Shown piece by piece: positions 52,414 to 62,060 of a stretch of 64,000 nucleotides of DNA. The position numbers were made by a program, and so were the translations under genes. The number at the start of each line of letters is the position of its first letter. The first letter of the stretch is position 1. The DNA comes from an uncultured Parabacteroides sp. (GTDB lineage Bacteria; Bacteroidota; Bacteroidia; Bacteroidales; Tannerellaceae): assembly GCF_947855115.1 (NCBI RefSeq), contig NZ_CANTZW010000004.1:62001-126000 (forward strand). The letters are read 5' to 3'. The notes beneath the pieces are model-generated. The model searched no databases. It was not told the origin of the DNA and saw only the letters and a program-made list of their open reading frames with translations.

Positions 52414-53868
52414 TCAGATCCTCGCCAACGTAGCCGTAACGAACTCCCAGATCTTCTGAACGGAATGAATATTCACCCGCTCGTCCGGAGAGTGCGGATA
52501 TTCCAGATCCGGGCCGATAGAAACCATATCCATCTCCGGGTAAGCGCCTTGGATGATACCGCATTCCAATCCGGCATGCATCACCTTCACCTCGGGTTCC
52601 TTACCGAACAAATCCTGATAAGTAGATTTCATCAGGTTCAAGATCGGGGAATTGATATTCGGCTGCCAACCGTTGTAATGGCCGGACTCCTCCACCTTGG
52701 CTCCCGCCAAAGCGAACACACTTTCCAAGCTTGAGCAAACGGAATCCTTACGAGACTCGGATGAGCTACGTACCAAGATCTTCACCTCGATCAACTCAAA
52801 GGATGTCTTCACGATCGCCAAGTTGGAGGAAGATTCTACCGTACCCGGAAAATCGTGCAACATGCTGATCACACCATTCTGGCAACCCTCGATCGCGTTG
52901 ATCAAATCATCCTGTATCTCCTCCGGGATCAAGGTAGCCGGCAACTCTACCATCTCGGCGACGAAGCTGATCTTATCCTCTATCCCTTTATATTCCGCAC
53001 GGAACATATCTTGATAATCCGCTACCAGCTCCCAAAGAGACTCCACGTTATCGCCCGGTATCGTTATCACGGCGAAAGCCTCGCGAGGAATAGCGTTACG
53101 CAGGGAACCGCCCTCCACCGAAGACAGGCGAGCGCCATAATCGCACACCGCCTCTTTCAAGAAACGGAACATCAACTTATTCGCGTTCGCACGCCCTAAA
53201 TGGATATCCACACCGGAATGGCCGCCCTTCAAACCCGTCAAGCTGACCTTGACAGCCACGTCGCCTTCCGGCACATACGTATCTTCCTTAAATTGGAAAG
53301 AGATATTCATATCAGCGCCACCGGCACAACCCACGAACAACTCTCCTTCCTTCTCGGAATCGCAATTCAACAAGATATCACCTTTCAGGAAACGAGGCTT
53401 CAGGCCGAAAGCACCGTCCATAGACTGCTCCTCATCCACCGTAAACAAAGCCTCGATAGGGCCATGGCGCAAGCTCTCGTCTGCCAACACAGCCATCGCC
53501 AAGGCAGCGCCCATACCGTTGTCCGCGCCCAGCGTCGTCTCGCGCGCCGTCACCCACTCGCCGTCTATGTAAGCGTCGATCGGATCTTTCTCGAAATCAT
53601 GTTTCACAGAAGAGTTCTTTTGAGGAACCATATCCAGATGAGACTGCAAGGTAACGGTCTTACGATTTTCCATTCCGGGCGTGGCCGGTTTACGGATCAA
53701 TACGTTGCCCACCTCATCTTGCAGGGTTTCCAGCCCCAATCCTTTGCCAAAGGATACCATAAAACGGGTTACTGCCTCCATATGTCCGGTCGGACGGGGG
53801 ATTTGCGTAAGGTCATAAAAATAACCCCATACATGCTTCGGAGATAGATCTTTGATTTCTGCTGACAT
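52414..53868 (-). CDS. pepD: Aminoacyl-histidine dipeptidase (PepD/carnosinase-type, M20)
   Basis: A 484-residue cytosolic zinc peptidase. Metal and catalytic motifs are LQSHLDMVP, TLGADNGMGAA and VDEEQSMDGA, with further ligands near NCDSEKEGE and MHAGLECG. The central lid/dimerisation domain is present. It cleaves Xaa-His and other dipeptides. It is monocistronic, with a strong terminator after it. Confidence 0.96.
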   Translation of the reverse strand: MSAEIKDLSPKHVWGYFYDLTQIPRPTGHMEAVTRFMVSFGKGLGLETLQDEVGNVLIRKPATPGMENRKTVTLQSHLDMVPQKNSSVKHDFEKDPIDAYIDGEWVTARETTLGADNGMGAALAMAVLADESLRHGPIEALFTVDEEQSMDGAFGLKPRFLKGDILLNCDSEKEGELFVGCAGGADMNISFQFKEDTYVPEGDVAVKVSLTGLKGGHSGVDIHLGRANANKLMFRFLKEAVCDYGARLSSVEGGSLRNAIPREAFAVITIPGDNVESLWELVADYQDMFRAEYKGIEDKISFVAEMVELPATLIPEEIQDDLINAIEGCQNGVISMLHDFPGTVESSSNLAIVKTSFELIEVKILVRSSSESRKDSVCSSLESVFALAGAKVEESGHYNGWQPNINSPILNLMKSTYQDLFGKEPEVKVMHAGLECGIIQGAYPEMDMVSIGPDLEYPHSPDERVNIHSVQKIWEFVTATLARI

Positions 53869-53943
53869 AAAACTAGGTTTTCAATATTAATATAAATATA
53901 TAAGTTATATTCCCCAACTCAGCCAACCGTCAACTGTCACTCG

Positions 53944-54936
53944 TCAACCGTCAACTTTATTAGTGAGCGGCAAGGCTACCACGCCAAATAACCCGCATAA
54001 TCCCGTCCACACCGTCTGCACCGTATGAACGACCAAGGCGAACGCCGCCGCGTCATTCTCGTTCACGCCAAAACAAACCAAGGTAGCGATCACCATGAAA
54101 TGCCACGGCCCGATACCGCCCTGAACAGGCACCGCTACACCGATACTACTCATCGTAAAAGTAATCAGCCCCACCGCGATACCCAAGTCCTTGGTAAAAT
54201 CGAATGCATAGAACGTAATATAGAAGTAACAGAAATAACCTCCCCAAATCAGCAACGTCTCTATCACGAAACGCATCTTATGCTCCATGTACCAGATGCT
54301 CTTCATACCGGTCCAGACATTTTTCAACATGCCTTTGGCTTTCTGTACCAGCGTAAAGTTACTCATATAAGTGAATATAAACCAAATTACGGCGATAAAA
54401 ATTATCACCGCCACGTAAATCCATATCGAATTAAACATGGAGTGGAACCCTTCGAGTAAATCCGGGTTCTTGGCGAAGAAACTCGTGAAGAAGCTTATAT
54501 TAAATATGAATATCATCAGGGTTATCAAACCCACCATGATCGTATCGCTCACACGGTCGATCAACAACGTGCCTAAAAGCTTGGTGAACGATATCTTGTC
54601 GTATTTGGCCACCATGCCGCAACGCCATACCTCACCGACACGGGGCAACACCAAGTTCACGGCGTAATTGCCCAGCACGGCGTAAATCACGTTACCCGTC
54701 TTGAAGCGCTCGCCCAAGGAACCGATCAGCAATCCCCACCGTAAGCCGCGAACAATATTGGCGAACAAACCGAACAACAAAGAAACCAGGATAATATCAT
54801 AACGGACCCCTTCTCTGACAACCCGCCAAATCTCGGTGATATCCATTTTTCGATACAAAAACCAAAGGAGTAAACAGCCAAAGGCTAAAGGTAGAATTAT
54901 CTTCAGAAAGGTACGTAGAATGCTCTTAAAATCCAT
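53944..54936 (-). CDS. Flippase-like membrane protein (LPG synthase TM-domain family, UPF0104)
   Basis: 330 residues with about eight membrane segments. Family signatures are NIVRGLRWGLLIG, YAVNLVLPRVGEVWRCG and GGIGPWHFMV. The aminoacyl-transferase domain of MprF is absent, so it may flip or transport a lipid; the substrate is unknown. Its last codons lie in a GTCAACCGTCAA repeat (53943-53954). Confidence 0.9.
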   Translation of the reverse strand: MDFKSILRTFLKIILPLAFGCLLLWFLYRKMDITEIWRVVREGVRYDIILVSLLFGLFANIVRGLRWGLLIGSLGERFKTGNVIYAVLGNYAVNLVLPRVGEVWRCGMVAKYDKISFTKLLGTLLIDRVSDTIMVGLITLMIFIFNISFFTSFFAKNPDLLEGFHSMFNSIWIYVAVIIFIAVIWFIFTYMSNFTLVQKAKGMLKNVWTGMKSIWYMEHKMRFVIETLLIWGGYFCYFYITFYAFDFTKDLGIAVGLITFTMSSIGVAVPVQGGIGPWHFMVIATLVCFGVNENDAAAFALVVHTVQTVWTGLCGLFGVVALPLTNKVDG

Positions 54937-54966
54937 TATGTATAGGGAACTTTAAATTATTTATTG

Positions 54967-54974
54967 TACTTTTG
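54967..54974 (+). promoter_or_regulatory. rsmA -7 box TACTTTTG
   Basis: It matches TANNTTTG and lies 57 nt before the rsmA ATG. The -33 region is TTTA rather than TTTG. Confidence 0.5.
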
Positions 54975-55031
54975 TGCGTCCGCGAAGATAAGCATAATAT
55001 TTAAAAACAAACACATTACACCGAAAAGTGG

Positions 55032-55832
55032 ATGAGATTAGTTAAGCCAAAAAAAGCATTAGGGCAACATTTCCTAAAGGATCTGCAAATAGCACAACGC
55101 ATTGCGGATACGCTCGACACTTTCAAATCCCTGCCGGTCTTGGAAATCGGGCCGGGGACGGGAGTCCTCACCCAGTTCTTGCTGGAGGCGGGGCATGATT
55201 TAACCGTTGTCGAGCTAGACACGGAATCCGTAGATTACCTGAGCCGGAACTTCCCCGACCTGAAAGGGCGTATCATCGCCGAGGATTTCCTGAAACTGGA
55301 TCTCTCGGAGATATTCGCGGGTGAGTTTTGCGTGATCGGTAATTATCCCTATAATATCTCCAGCCAGATATTCTTCAAGGTCCTTGATTATAAAGACCGG
55401 ATACCCTGTTGCTCGGGGATGTTGCAGAAAGAGGTGGCCGAACGCCTAGCGGCGGGACCGGGCAGCAAGACCTACGGGATCCTGAGCGTATTGCTACAGG
55501 CTTGGTACGACGTGGAATATCTCTTCACCGTCAGCGAGAAAGTATTCGATCCACCGCCAAAGGTGAAAAGCGCGGTATTGAAGATGACCCGCAACAACCG
55601 CAAGGAGCTGGGATGCGATGAGAAATTATTCAAGATCGTAGTAAAGACCTCATTCAACCAACGAAGGAAAACGCTCCGCAACTCCATGAAACCCCTCCTG
55701 GGTAAGGATTTCCCGGATTACGCCCTGCCGATATTCGACAAGCGACCGGAACAGCTATCCGTGGAACAATTCGTGGAATTGACCTTGATCAGCCAGAAGT
55801 ACCTGGAGAAACAGGAAGGCGATATCCTATAA
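55032..55832 (+). CDS. rsmA: 16S rRNA dimethyladenosine transferase
   Basis: 266 residues (KsgA). It dimethylates the two adenosines of the 16S helix 45 loop. Visible are KKALGQHFLKD, the SAM motif VLEIGPGTGVLTQFL and the catalytic NYPYNISSQIFF. It is the first gene of rsmA-mgtE (16-nt gap). Confidence 0.97.
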   Translation: MRLVKPKKALGQHFLKDLQIAQRIADTLDTFKSLPVLEIGPGTGVLTQFLLEAGHDLTVVELDTESVDYLSRNFPDLKGRIIAEDFLKLDLSEIFAGEFCVIGNYPYNISSQIFFKVLDYKDRIPCCSGMLQKEVAERLAAGPGSKTYGILSVLLQAWYDVEYLFTVSEKVFDPPPKVKSAVLKMTRNNRKELGCDEKLFKIVVKTSFNQRRKTLRNSMKPLLGKDFPDYALPIFDKRPEQLSVEQFVELTLISQKYLEKQEGDIL

Positions 55833-55848
55833 ATAAACATCGAGTCCA

Positions 55849-57195
55849 ATGATCGAACTGACGAAAGATTACATCGAGAACCTGAAAAGTATCATCGAGG
55901 CCAAGGACGACGCGAAGGCACAGGAGGTACTTCACGAGCTGTATCCCGCCGATATAGCCGAGCTTTACCAAGAGCTGAACTTGCAAGAGGCCATCTACCT
56001 CTACCTGCTGATGGATGGCGACAAGGCGGCGGATGTCTTGATGGAGCTAGACGAGGAAGACCGCCATAAGTTATTGAAGGAACTTCCCAACGAGCTTATC
56101 GCCAAGCGTTTCGTTGACAACATGGAGACGGACGACGCCGTAGACTTGATGCGTGAGTTGGACGAAGACACCCAAGAGGAGATCCTTTCGCATATCGAAG
56201 ACGTAGAGCAGGCCGGCGATATCGTGGACCTGCTGAAATACGACGAGGATACCGCCGGTGGATTGATGGGTACCGAGATGATCGTGGTGAACGAGAACTG
56301 GAGCATGCCCAAATGCATCGACGAGATGCGTAAGCAAGCGGAGGATATGAGCGAGATCTATTACGTATATGTAGTGGATGACGACGAACGGCTGAAAGGC
56401 GTGCTCCCCTTGCAAAAACTGATCACCCACCCGTCTGTATCCAAGATCAAGCACGTCATGAAAAAAGAGCCAATCGCCGTACGCGACAGCGATAGCATCG
56501 AGGAGGTCACGGAGACGATCGAGAAATACGACTTGGTAGCCTTGCCCGTGGTAGACAGTATCGGACGCTTGGTAGGGCGTATCACGATCGATGACGTGAT
56601 GGATGAGGTACGCGAGCAACACGAGCGCGATTACCAGTTGGCATCCGGTATCTCGCAAGACGTGGAGACCTCGGATAACGTATTCACCCAAACCGCCGCC
56701 CGCCTGCCTTGGTTGCTGATCGGTATGATCGGAGGGCTGGGCAACTCTGTTATCCTCGGCGGTTTCGAGAGCAGTTTCGCTACCAACCCGAAGATGGCCC
56801 TGTTTATCCCGCTGATCGGTGGGACCGGGGGAAACGTAGGTATACAATCTTCCGCCATCGTGGTACAAGGCTTGGCGAACAATACCTTGAAGGAAGGGAA
56901 TATCGTGCCGCAAATCCTCAAGGAATCCGTGGTTTCGCTAATCAACGCCAGTATCATCAGCCTGGTCGTGTTCATTTACAATTTCTTCATGCTGGGCGAC
57001 CGGGGGATCACGGCCTCCGTATCCTTGAGCCTATTCGCCGTCGTGATGTTCGCCAGTATATTCGGCACGCTGGTTCCCATGACTTTAGACAAGATGAAGA
57101 TCGATCCCGCCTTGGCGACCGGGCCGTTTATCACCATTACCAACGATATTATCGGCATGATGATCTATATGTTCATCACTTCTGCGTTGGCTTGA
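55849..57195 (+). CDS. mgtE: Magnesium transporter MgtE
   Basis: 448 residues. An N-terminal acidic helical domain (about 1-125), two CBS domains (about 130-255) and a five-segment membrane domain (about 285-448) with GGTGGNVGIQSSAIVVQGLA and NDIIGMMIYMF follow one another. It is a Mg2+-gated channel controlled by cytosolic Mg2+. It follows rsmA by 16 nt. Confidence 0.97.
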   Translation: MIELTKDYIENLKSIIEAKDDAKAQEVLHELYPADIAELYQELNLQEAIYLYLLMDGDKAADVLMELDEEDRHKLLKELPNELIAKRFVDNMETDDAVDLMRELDEDTQEEILSHIEDVEQAGDIVDLLKYDEDTAGGLMGTEMIVVNENWSMPKCIDEMRKQAEDMSEIYYVYVVDDDERLKGVLPLQKLITHPSVSKIKHVMKKEPIAVRDSDSIEEVTETIEKYDLVALPVVDSIGRLVGRITIDDVMDEVREQHERDYQLASGISQDVETSDNVFTQTAARLPWLLIGMIGGLGNSVILGGFESSFATNPKMALFIPLIGGTGGNVGIQSSAIVVQGLANNTLKEGNIVPQILKESVVSLINASIISLVVFIYNFFMLGDRGITASVSLSLFAVVMFASIFGTLVPMTLDKMKIDPALATGPFITITNDIIGMMIYMFITSALA

Positions 57196-57306
57196 AGCCG
57201 CATACAGGCGAAGCCCGCTCCCGCAATGTTAAAATAATATGCTGTAGAACATATTTACGGAATAGCTATTATCTTCGCGGCGGTTATCTAAAAAGGCAGA
57301 AAAGTT

Positions 57307-57645
57307 ATGCTAACAGAAGCATTTTTCATTCTCTTCTTCTATTTCACGGGAGAGTTTATCAGCTACTTTATCGACGGCTTCATACCGGGTAGCGTAATTG
57401 GGATGGTGCTATTGTTCTTAGCCCTAGCGTTTAAGAAAGTAAAACCGGAAAAGGTGAAACGTCTTTCCACGGTACTTACCCAAAACATGGGATTATTCTT
57501 CGTTCCAGCCGGCGTAGGGCTCATGAATTCCTTTGGGATCATCTCCGAGTATTGGGCGGTCTTATTGATCGCTTCCGTAGTAAGTACGATTTTAGTTATC
57601 GCCAGCGTAGCTCTGGTGCAACAGAAACTGGAAAAGGGAAAATAA
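57307..57645 (+). CDS. CidA/LrgA-family holin-like protein
   Basis: 112 residues with four membrane segments. The family mark is GSVIGMVLLFLAL, with FFVPAGVGLMN. It pairs with LrgB, which starts 3 nt later. The pair is linked to murein hydrolase control or to pyruvate/glycolate transport in other bacteria. LytS/LytTR systems regulate lrgAB in Gram-positives; whether the pair at 20164-21945 does so here is speculation. Confidence 0.93.
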   Translation: MLTEAFFILFFYFTGEFISYFIDGFIPGSVIGMVLLFLALAFKKVKPEKVKRLSTVLTQNMGLFFVPAGVGLMNSFGIISEYWAVLLIASVVSTILVIASVALVQQKLEKGK

Positions 57646-57648
57646 ACG

Positions 57649-58353
57649 ATGGACAATTTGGCGCATTCCGAGATTTTCGCTCTCACCCTGGTAATCGGAA
57701 CCTACCTAACTTCTCTGGCCCTTTACAAGAAAGTCCGCATCAGCCTCCTGCATCCCTTGCTTACGACCATATTCGTGATTATCGCGGTGCTGGAAGCCCT
57801 GGGTATTCAATATGAGTCGTTCCAGCAAAGCAGCCATTTGATCCATTTCATGCTGGGGCCTTCCGTAGTAGCTCTTGGCTACGTACTATATGAGCAAATC
57901 CAATATCTAAAAGGAAATGTCGTTTCGATCCTTACCTCCGTGTTCGTGGGGGCCATCGTCGGGATCGTGAGCGTAATCATCATCGGCAAATTGATGGGAG
58001 CCGACCAAGCGCTGATCGCCACGCTACAGCCGAAATCCGTCACCACCCCGATCGCAATGGGAATAGCGGAGAAGACGGGCGGCATTCCCTCTCTCACCGC
58101 CGTTATCGTCGTGGCGGTAGGCATCTTCGGCAGTATAGTAGGCCCCATCGTCATGAGAATCCTGGGAATAGACAGCCATATCGCCAAAGGGCTGGCCCTG
58201 GGAGCATCTTCCCATGGGGTGGGAACGGCCGCGGCTATTCAAATCGGCGCCATCGAAGGTGCTTTAAGCGGACTGGCGATCGGTTTGATGGGTATCATGA
58301 CAGCGGTCTTGGTTCCGGTTATTCGATTGATTTGCAACTATTTTTCCATATAA
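57649..58353 (+). CDS. LrgB-family membrane protein
   Basis: 234 residues with about seven membrane segments. Signatures are MLGPSVVALGYVLYEQ, PKSVTTPIAMGIAEKTGG and LGASSHGVGTAAA. It is the partner of the upstream LrgA-like protein. Confidence 0.94.
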   Translation: MDNLAHSEIFALTLVIGTYLTSLALYKKVRISLLHPLLTTIFVIIAVLEALGIQYESFQQSSHLIHFMLGPSVVALGYVLYEQIQYLKGNVVSILTSVFVGAIVGIVSVIIIGKLMGADQALIATLQPKSVTTPIAMGIAEKTGGIPSLTAVIVVAVGIFGSIVGPIVMRILGIDSHIAKGLALGASSHGVGTAAAIQIGAIEGALSGLAIGLMGIMTAVLVPVIRLICNYFSI

Positions 58354-58366
58354 ATACACAAAACTT

Positions 58367-58398
58367 TTTGCTACTTTAACAGGAATGTACTACTTTTG
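58367..58398 (+). promoter_or_regulatory. efp promoter
   Basis: TTTG (58367-58370), 20 nt, TACTTTTG (58391-58398). The leader to the efp ATG at 58454 is about 50 nt. Confidence 0.75.
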
Positions 58399-58453
58399 CA
58401 CCCGAAAATCGTACAGGATTACTCTATAACATATATAAATAAAGAAAAGAAAT

Positions 58454-59020
58454 ATGATCAATTCACAAGACATTAAGAAAGGAACTTGTATCCGTCTGGA
58501 CGGAAAACTCTATTTCTGCGTCGATTTCCTTCACGTAAAACCGGGTAAAGGTAATACAATCATGCGTACGACATTAAAAGATGTCGTAAAAGGCGGTCAG
58601 ATCGAACGTCGCTTCAACATCGGAGAGAAGCTGGAGGATGTACGCGTAGAACGTCGCCCGTACCAGTTCACTTACAAAGAAGGTGAGCACTATCATTTCA
58701 TGAACCAAGAGACTTTCGATGACGTAATCATCGACAAGAACCTTATCAACGGCGTTGATTACATGAAAGAAGGGGAAATCGTAGACGTGGTTTCCGACGC
58801 ATCCACAGACACTGTTCTTTTCGCTGATATGCCTACCAAGGTTCAATTGAAGATTACCTATACGGAACCGGGCATCAAGGGCGATACCGCTACAAACACA
58901 TTGAAACCGGCTACTGTCGAGACTGGCGCAGAGGTTCGCGTGCCGTTGTTCATCAACGAAGGCGAGATCATCGAGGTCAATACGACTGACGGTTCTTACG
59001 TAGGCCGTATCCGCGAGTAA
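58454..59020 (+). CDS. efp: Elongation factor P
   Basis: 188 residues with three OB-like domains. The tip lysine of domain I is K32 in KPGKGNTIMRT. It relieves ribosome stalling at polyproline. The modification enzyme is not in the window. It is monocistronic, with its own promoter and terminator. Confidence 0.97.
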   Translation: MINSQDIKKGTCIRLDGKLYFCVDFLHVKPGKGNTIMRTTLKDVVKGGQIERRFNIGEKLEDVRVERRPYQFTYKEGEHYHFMNQETFDDVIIDKNLINGVDYMKEGEIVDVVSDASTDTVLFADMPTKVQLKITYTEPGIKGDTATNTLKPATVETGAEVRVPLFINEGEIIEVNTTDGSYVGRIRE

Positions 59021-59043
59021 TCCGGGTCTTGTCAAAATATACG

Positions 59044-59079
59044 GTTCCCGCTTGATAAGCAGGCGGGAACTATTTTTTT
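59044..59079 (+). terminator. efp terminator
   Basis: GTTCCCGC (59044-59051) and GCGGGAAC (59063-59070), followed by TATTTTTTTA. Confidence 0.92.
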
Positions 59080-59108
59080 ATCATATATACCATAAACCTT
59101 TCCCGGCT

Positions 59109-59813
59109 ATGAAAGAAAAAACAGGTAAACTCTCTATCAAGGAATGGGCCGAAGAAGACAGGCCCCGTGAGAAAATGCTCCAGAAAGGCACTTCCGCGTT
59201 AAGCGACGCCGAGTTGATCGCCATACTGATCGGATCGGGAAACAATGAGGAGACCGCCGTACAACTCTCCCAGCGGATACTCCACTCCGTAAACAACAAC
59301 TTGAATACATTGGGCAAACGTTCTGTCAAGGAACTGACCTCCGGCTTCAAAGGGATCGGAGAGGCGAAAGCTGTCACGATCCGCGCGGCTTTGGAACTAG
59401 GGAAACGGCGGGGAACCTCAGAGGGGCTCCTATATAAACAAATACGTAGCAGCAAGGATGCCTACCTATCGCTGCAAGCCGAGTTACGAGACCTGCCCTA
59501 CGAGGAATTATGGATCATACTCACCAATCCGGCCAACCGGATACTGAAGAAATGCAAAATCAGTCAAGGTGGTATCAATTCTTCTGCCGCCGACATTCGC
59601 CTAATCCTAAAAACCGCATTAATGGAAACAGCTACCGGATTCATCCTCTGCCATAACCATCCCTCCGGGAATATCAAGCCCAGCCGACAAGACGACACGC
59701 TGACCGAGCAGGTACAAAAAGCAGCCAAGATCATGGATCTTATCTTATTAGATCACATAATCTTGGCAGATGGAATCTATTACAGTTATGCTGACGAGGG
59801 TAAGCTTCGCTAA
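59109..59813 (+). CDS. radC: RadC-family JAB-domain protein
   Basis: 234 residues from the ATG at 59109 (MKEKTGKLSIKEW), which is better than the alternative start at 59052 inside the efp terminator. An N-terminal helix-hairpin-helix region precedes a JAB1/MPN domain with NSSAADIR... and CHNHPSGN (HxH) plus the later D. The zinc site looks complete. A role in DNA repair is doubtful for the family. Confidence 0.94.
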   Translation: MKEKTGKLSIKEWAEEDRPREKMLQKGTSALSDAELIAILIGSGNNEETAVQLSQRILHSVNNNLNTLGKRSVKELTSGFKGIGEAKAVTIRAALELGKRRGTSEGLLYKQIRSSKDAYLSLQAELRDLPYEELWIILTNPANRILKKCKISQGGINSSAADIRLILKTALMETATGFILCHNHPSGNIKPSRQDDTLTEQVQKAAKIMDLILLDHIILADGIYYSYADEGKLR

Positions 59814-59828
59814 CCTCCGCTAGAAGGA

Positions 59829-60587
59829 TCAGAGCGTATATCCGAACGTAAAGCTCACTTGGTGGTTACGAATTCGGAGATCGTTCTGGTCCTTATGGTA
59901 TTTGCCCCAAGCCAAATCATAACCAATCTGGAAAGATACACGTTTCACCGTGATACCCGCTGAAGCCGTACCACCCCAATCGAAACGGGGAGCACCTTTC
60001 AACGTAATGCCATTATCTAGCTTCTTCTCTTTAAACGGGTTGAAGTCGTAGAAATAACTATAGTCTACCTTATTATCTATAGTCTGGAAGGCAGACGCGG
60101 TTCCTCCTAATGCCAACGCCACATACGGACCTACCGCCAGATTTAAACTGATATCATCGCAAAGCTTGAATCCCCAGTGAGCCATGATAGGTAATTGCAG
60201 GTTATAACGAGTCATCTCATCAGCACGGACTCCGACAGTATGCTCTACCGTACCGTCACCTCCGGCAACCTTGCTATAATTTCCATTGGGATAAAGGCCG
60301 CTTTGATTCCCTACCGAATAATACCCGTCATTCCATGTATGCAAATCTCCCTTTTGCATCAACAGATACAAGCCGGACTTCAAGCCAAAAGAGGGCCTAT
60401 TCCCTTGTGCCTCCTTTATCTGGTACAATACACCAGCACCGACCTTGAATCCCAAGGTTGTCTCACTTTTCCCCTCATTCTCCTTGTTCACGGTCAGACC
60501 GGCTTCTGGCGTAACCGACCAACGAGACTGAGCGTTCACCACTACACTACTTAGGGCCACAGCCACTAATAAAATCAACTTTTTCAT
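59829..60587 (-). CDS. Outer-membrane beta-barrel protein (PorT-like)
   Basis: 252 residues with a signal peptide (VALSSVVVNAQS). The N-terminal RWSVTPEAGLTVNKEN and final VSFTFGYTL match the PorT/OMP_b-brl family of small 8-stranded barrels. It is not PorT itself in any way I can show. It converges on radC with no clear terminator. Confidence 0.85.
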   Translation of the reverse strand: MKKLILLVAVALSSVVVNAQSRWSVTPEAGLTVNKENEGKSETTLGFKVGAGVLYQIKEAQGNRPSFGLKSGLYLLMQKGDLHTWNDGYYSVGNQSGLYPNGNYSKVAGGDGTVEHTVGVRADEMTRYNLQLPIMAHWGFKLCDDISLNLAVGPYVALALGGTASAFQTIDNKVDYSYFYDFNPFKEKKLDNGITLKGAPRFDWGGTASAGITVKRVSFQIGYDLAWGKYHKDQNDLRIRNHQVSFTFGYTL

Positions 60588-60824
60588 ACCTCGTATATAT
60601 TTTTATAATGATGTTTTGTATCTACAAGACAATCGCAGTGGTCAAACCCCCTACTCCTCTCTTCTTTTTTATAAAACCTTCTATATGGGAGATACGGATA
60701 CCTCCTTTAACCCAGCCCTTGCTCCCCCCTGCCAAGCGTTAATAGTCTCAAATAAACATCGCCAACTCTCAACTATTTCGTAAGTTTGTAGCTCAATACA
60801 AGATTCACGAACTTATAAAAGAAG

Positions 60825-61142
60825 ATGAACAACGAATTTCTCCAAACAGAAGAAGCGATTGTCGCGATGCTTAAGACGGTATACGATCCGGAAATACCTG
60901 TAAACGTGTACGATCTCGGACTTATATATAAGGTAGACATTGATGAGGAAAAGAATGTACGCATCGATATGACCCTCACCGCCCCGAACTGTCCGGCCGC
61001 CGATTTCATATTGGAAGATGTCCGCATGAAGATAGAAGCGGTCGACGGGGTAAAGAACGTAGAGGTAAACCTCGTCTTCGAGCCGGAATGGGATAAGGAC
61101 ATGATGACGGAGGAGGCTAAACTGGAACTGGGATTCCTCTAA
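60825..61142 (+). CDS. DUF59/SufT-like Fe-S assembly factor
   Basis: 105 residues of the MIP18 family. Signatures are VYDPEIPVNVYDLGLIY and LTAPNCPAADFI with the conserved Cys. It helps mature Fe-S proteins. A TAAGTTTG -7-like box lies at 60781-60788. The lpxH-like gene starts 19 nt later. Confidence 0.92.
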   Translation: MNNEFLQTEEAIVAMLKTVYDPEIPVNVYDLGLIYKVDIDEEKNVRIDMTLTAPNCPAADFILEDVRMKIEAVDGVKNVEVNLVFEPEWDKDMMTEEAKLELGFL

Positions 61143-61161
61143 AATTCCACGCAGCAGAAAA

Positions 61162-61935
61162 ATGAGTTCTATCCGAAAGAAAATATACTTCGCCTCAGAC
61201 GCGCACCTAGGTGCCCGTTTCCATAAAGATCCCCTTGCCATCGAGAAAAAACTGGTACGCTGGCTGGATAGTATCAAGGAAGAAGCCTCTGCCATCTGGT
61301 TCCTTGGGGATATGTTCGACTATTGGTACGAATACAAATACGTCGTGCCGAAAGGCCATGTGCGTTTTCTGGGGAAGCTGGCCGAGCTATCGGACAGAGG
61401 CATAGAGATACATATATTTATCGGTAACCACGACATCTGGATGTTCGACTACTTACCGAAAGAGATAGGCGCTATCATCCATCGGGATACCTTGACCGTC
61501 GATTTACTGGGGAAACGTTTCTTCCTCGGACATGGTGACGAGGTGGATTTCCGGAGCAAGGCATTCCGTCTGATCCGGGCTATTTTCCGGAACAGGTTCT
61601 GCCAATGGCTCTATGCGGGCATACATCCCCGCTGGACGTTCGGGTTCGCTTTAGGTTGGTCGCTCAGCAGCCGGAAGAGCGGGCTGGAAAAGCTGGAGGC
61701 GAAAAAGTATCAAGGGGAAGATGCCGAATACATGGTTGTTTTCGCCAAGGAATACCTAAAGACGCATTCTGATATCAATTTCTTCATTTTCGGCCATCGG
61801 CATATCATGCTGGACTTGATGTTAAGCCGTACCTCCCGTATCTTGATAGCCGGGGATTGGATGCAATACTTCTCTTATATCGTATGGGATGGCGAGTATC
61901 TGTATATGGATCAATTCCTAGAGGAAAACGAATAA
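61162..61935 (+). CDS. lpxH: UDP-2,3-diacylglucosamine diphosphatase (LpxH-type)
   Basis: 257 residues. The metallophosphoesterase motifs are all present: DAHLG, GDMFDYW, GNHDIW, LGHGDEVD and FGHRH. It cleaves UDP-2,3-diacyl-GlcN to lipid X in lipid A synthesis. It is the Bacteroidetes-type variant and may include related substrates. Confidence 0.93.
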   Translation: MSSIRKKIYFASDAHLGARFHKDPLAIEKKLVRWLDSIKEEASAIWFLGDMFDYWYEYKYVVPKGHVRFLGKLAELSDRGIEIHIFIGNHDIWMFDYLPKEIGAIIHRDTLTVDLLGKRFFLGHGDEVDFRSKAFRLIRAIFRNRFCQWLYAGIHPRWTFGFALGWSLSSRKSGLEKLEAKKYQGEDAEYMVVFAKEYLKTHSDINFFIFGHRHIMLDLMLSRTSRILIAGDWMQYFSYIVWDGEYLYMDQFLEENE

Positions 61936-61952
61936 ACTATCTTTTATAAAAC

Positions 61953-61986
61953 TTGTAGGAGACACAGTGCGCTGCGTCTCCTACAA
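61953..61986. terminator. Strong hairpin between lpxH and pstS
   Basis: TTGTAGGAGAC (61953-61963) and GTCTCCTACAA (61976-61986), extended by CAG/CTG. There is no T-run, but it lies between convergent genes and could stop both. Confidence 0.55.
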
Positions 61987-62060
61987 CTGTTGGCATCCCA
62001 AAAGAGTTATTTTTACCTTTCTCATCAAGAAAGATCATTCAGCTAAACATTGTATAACCT

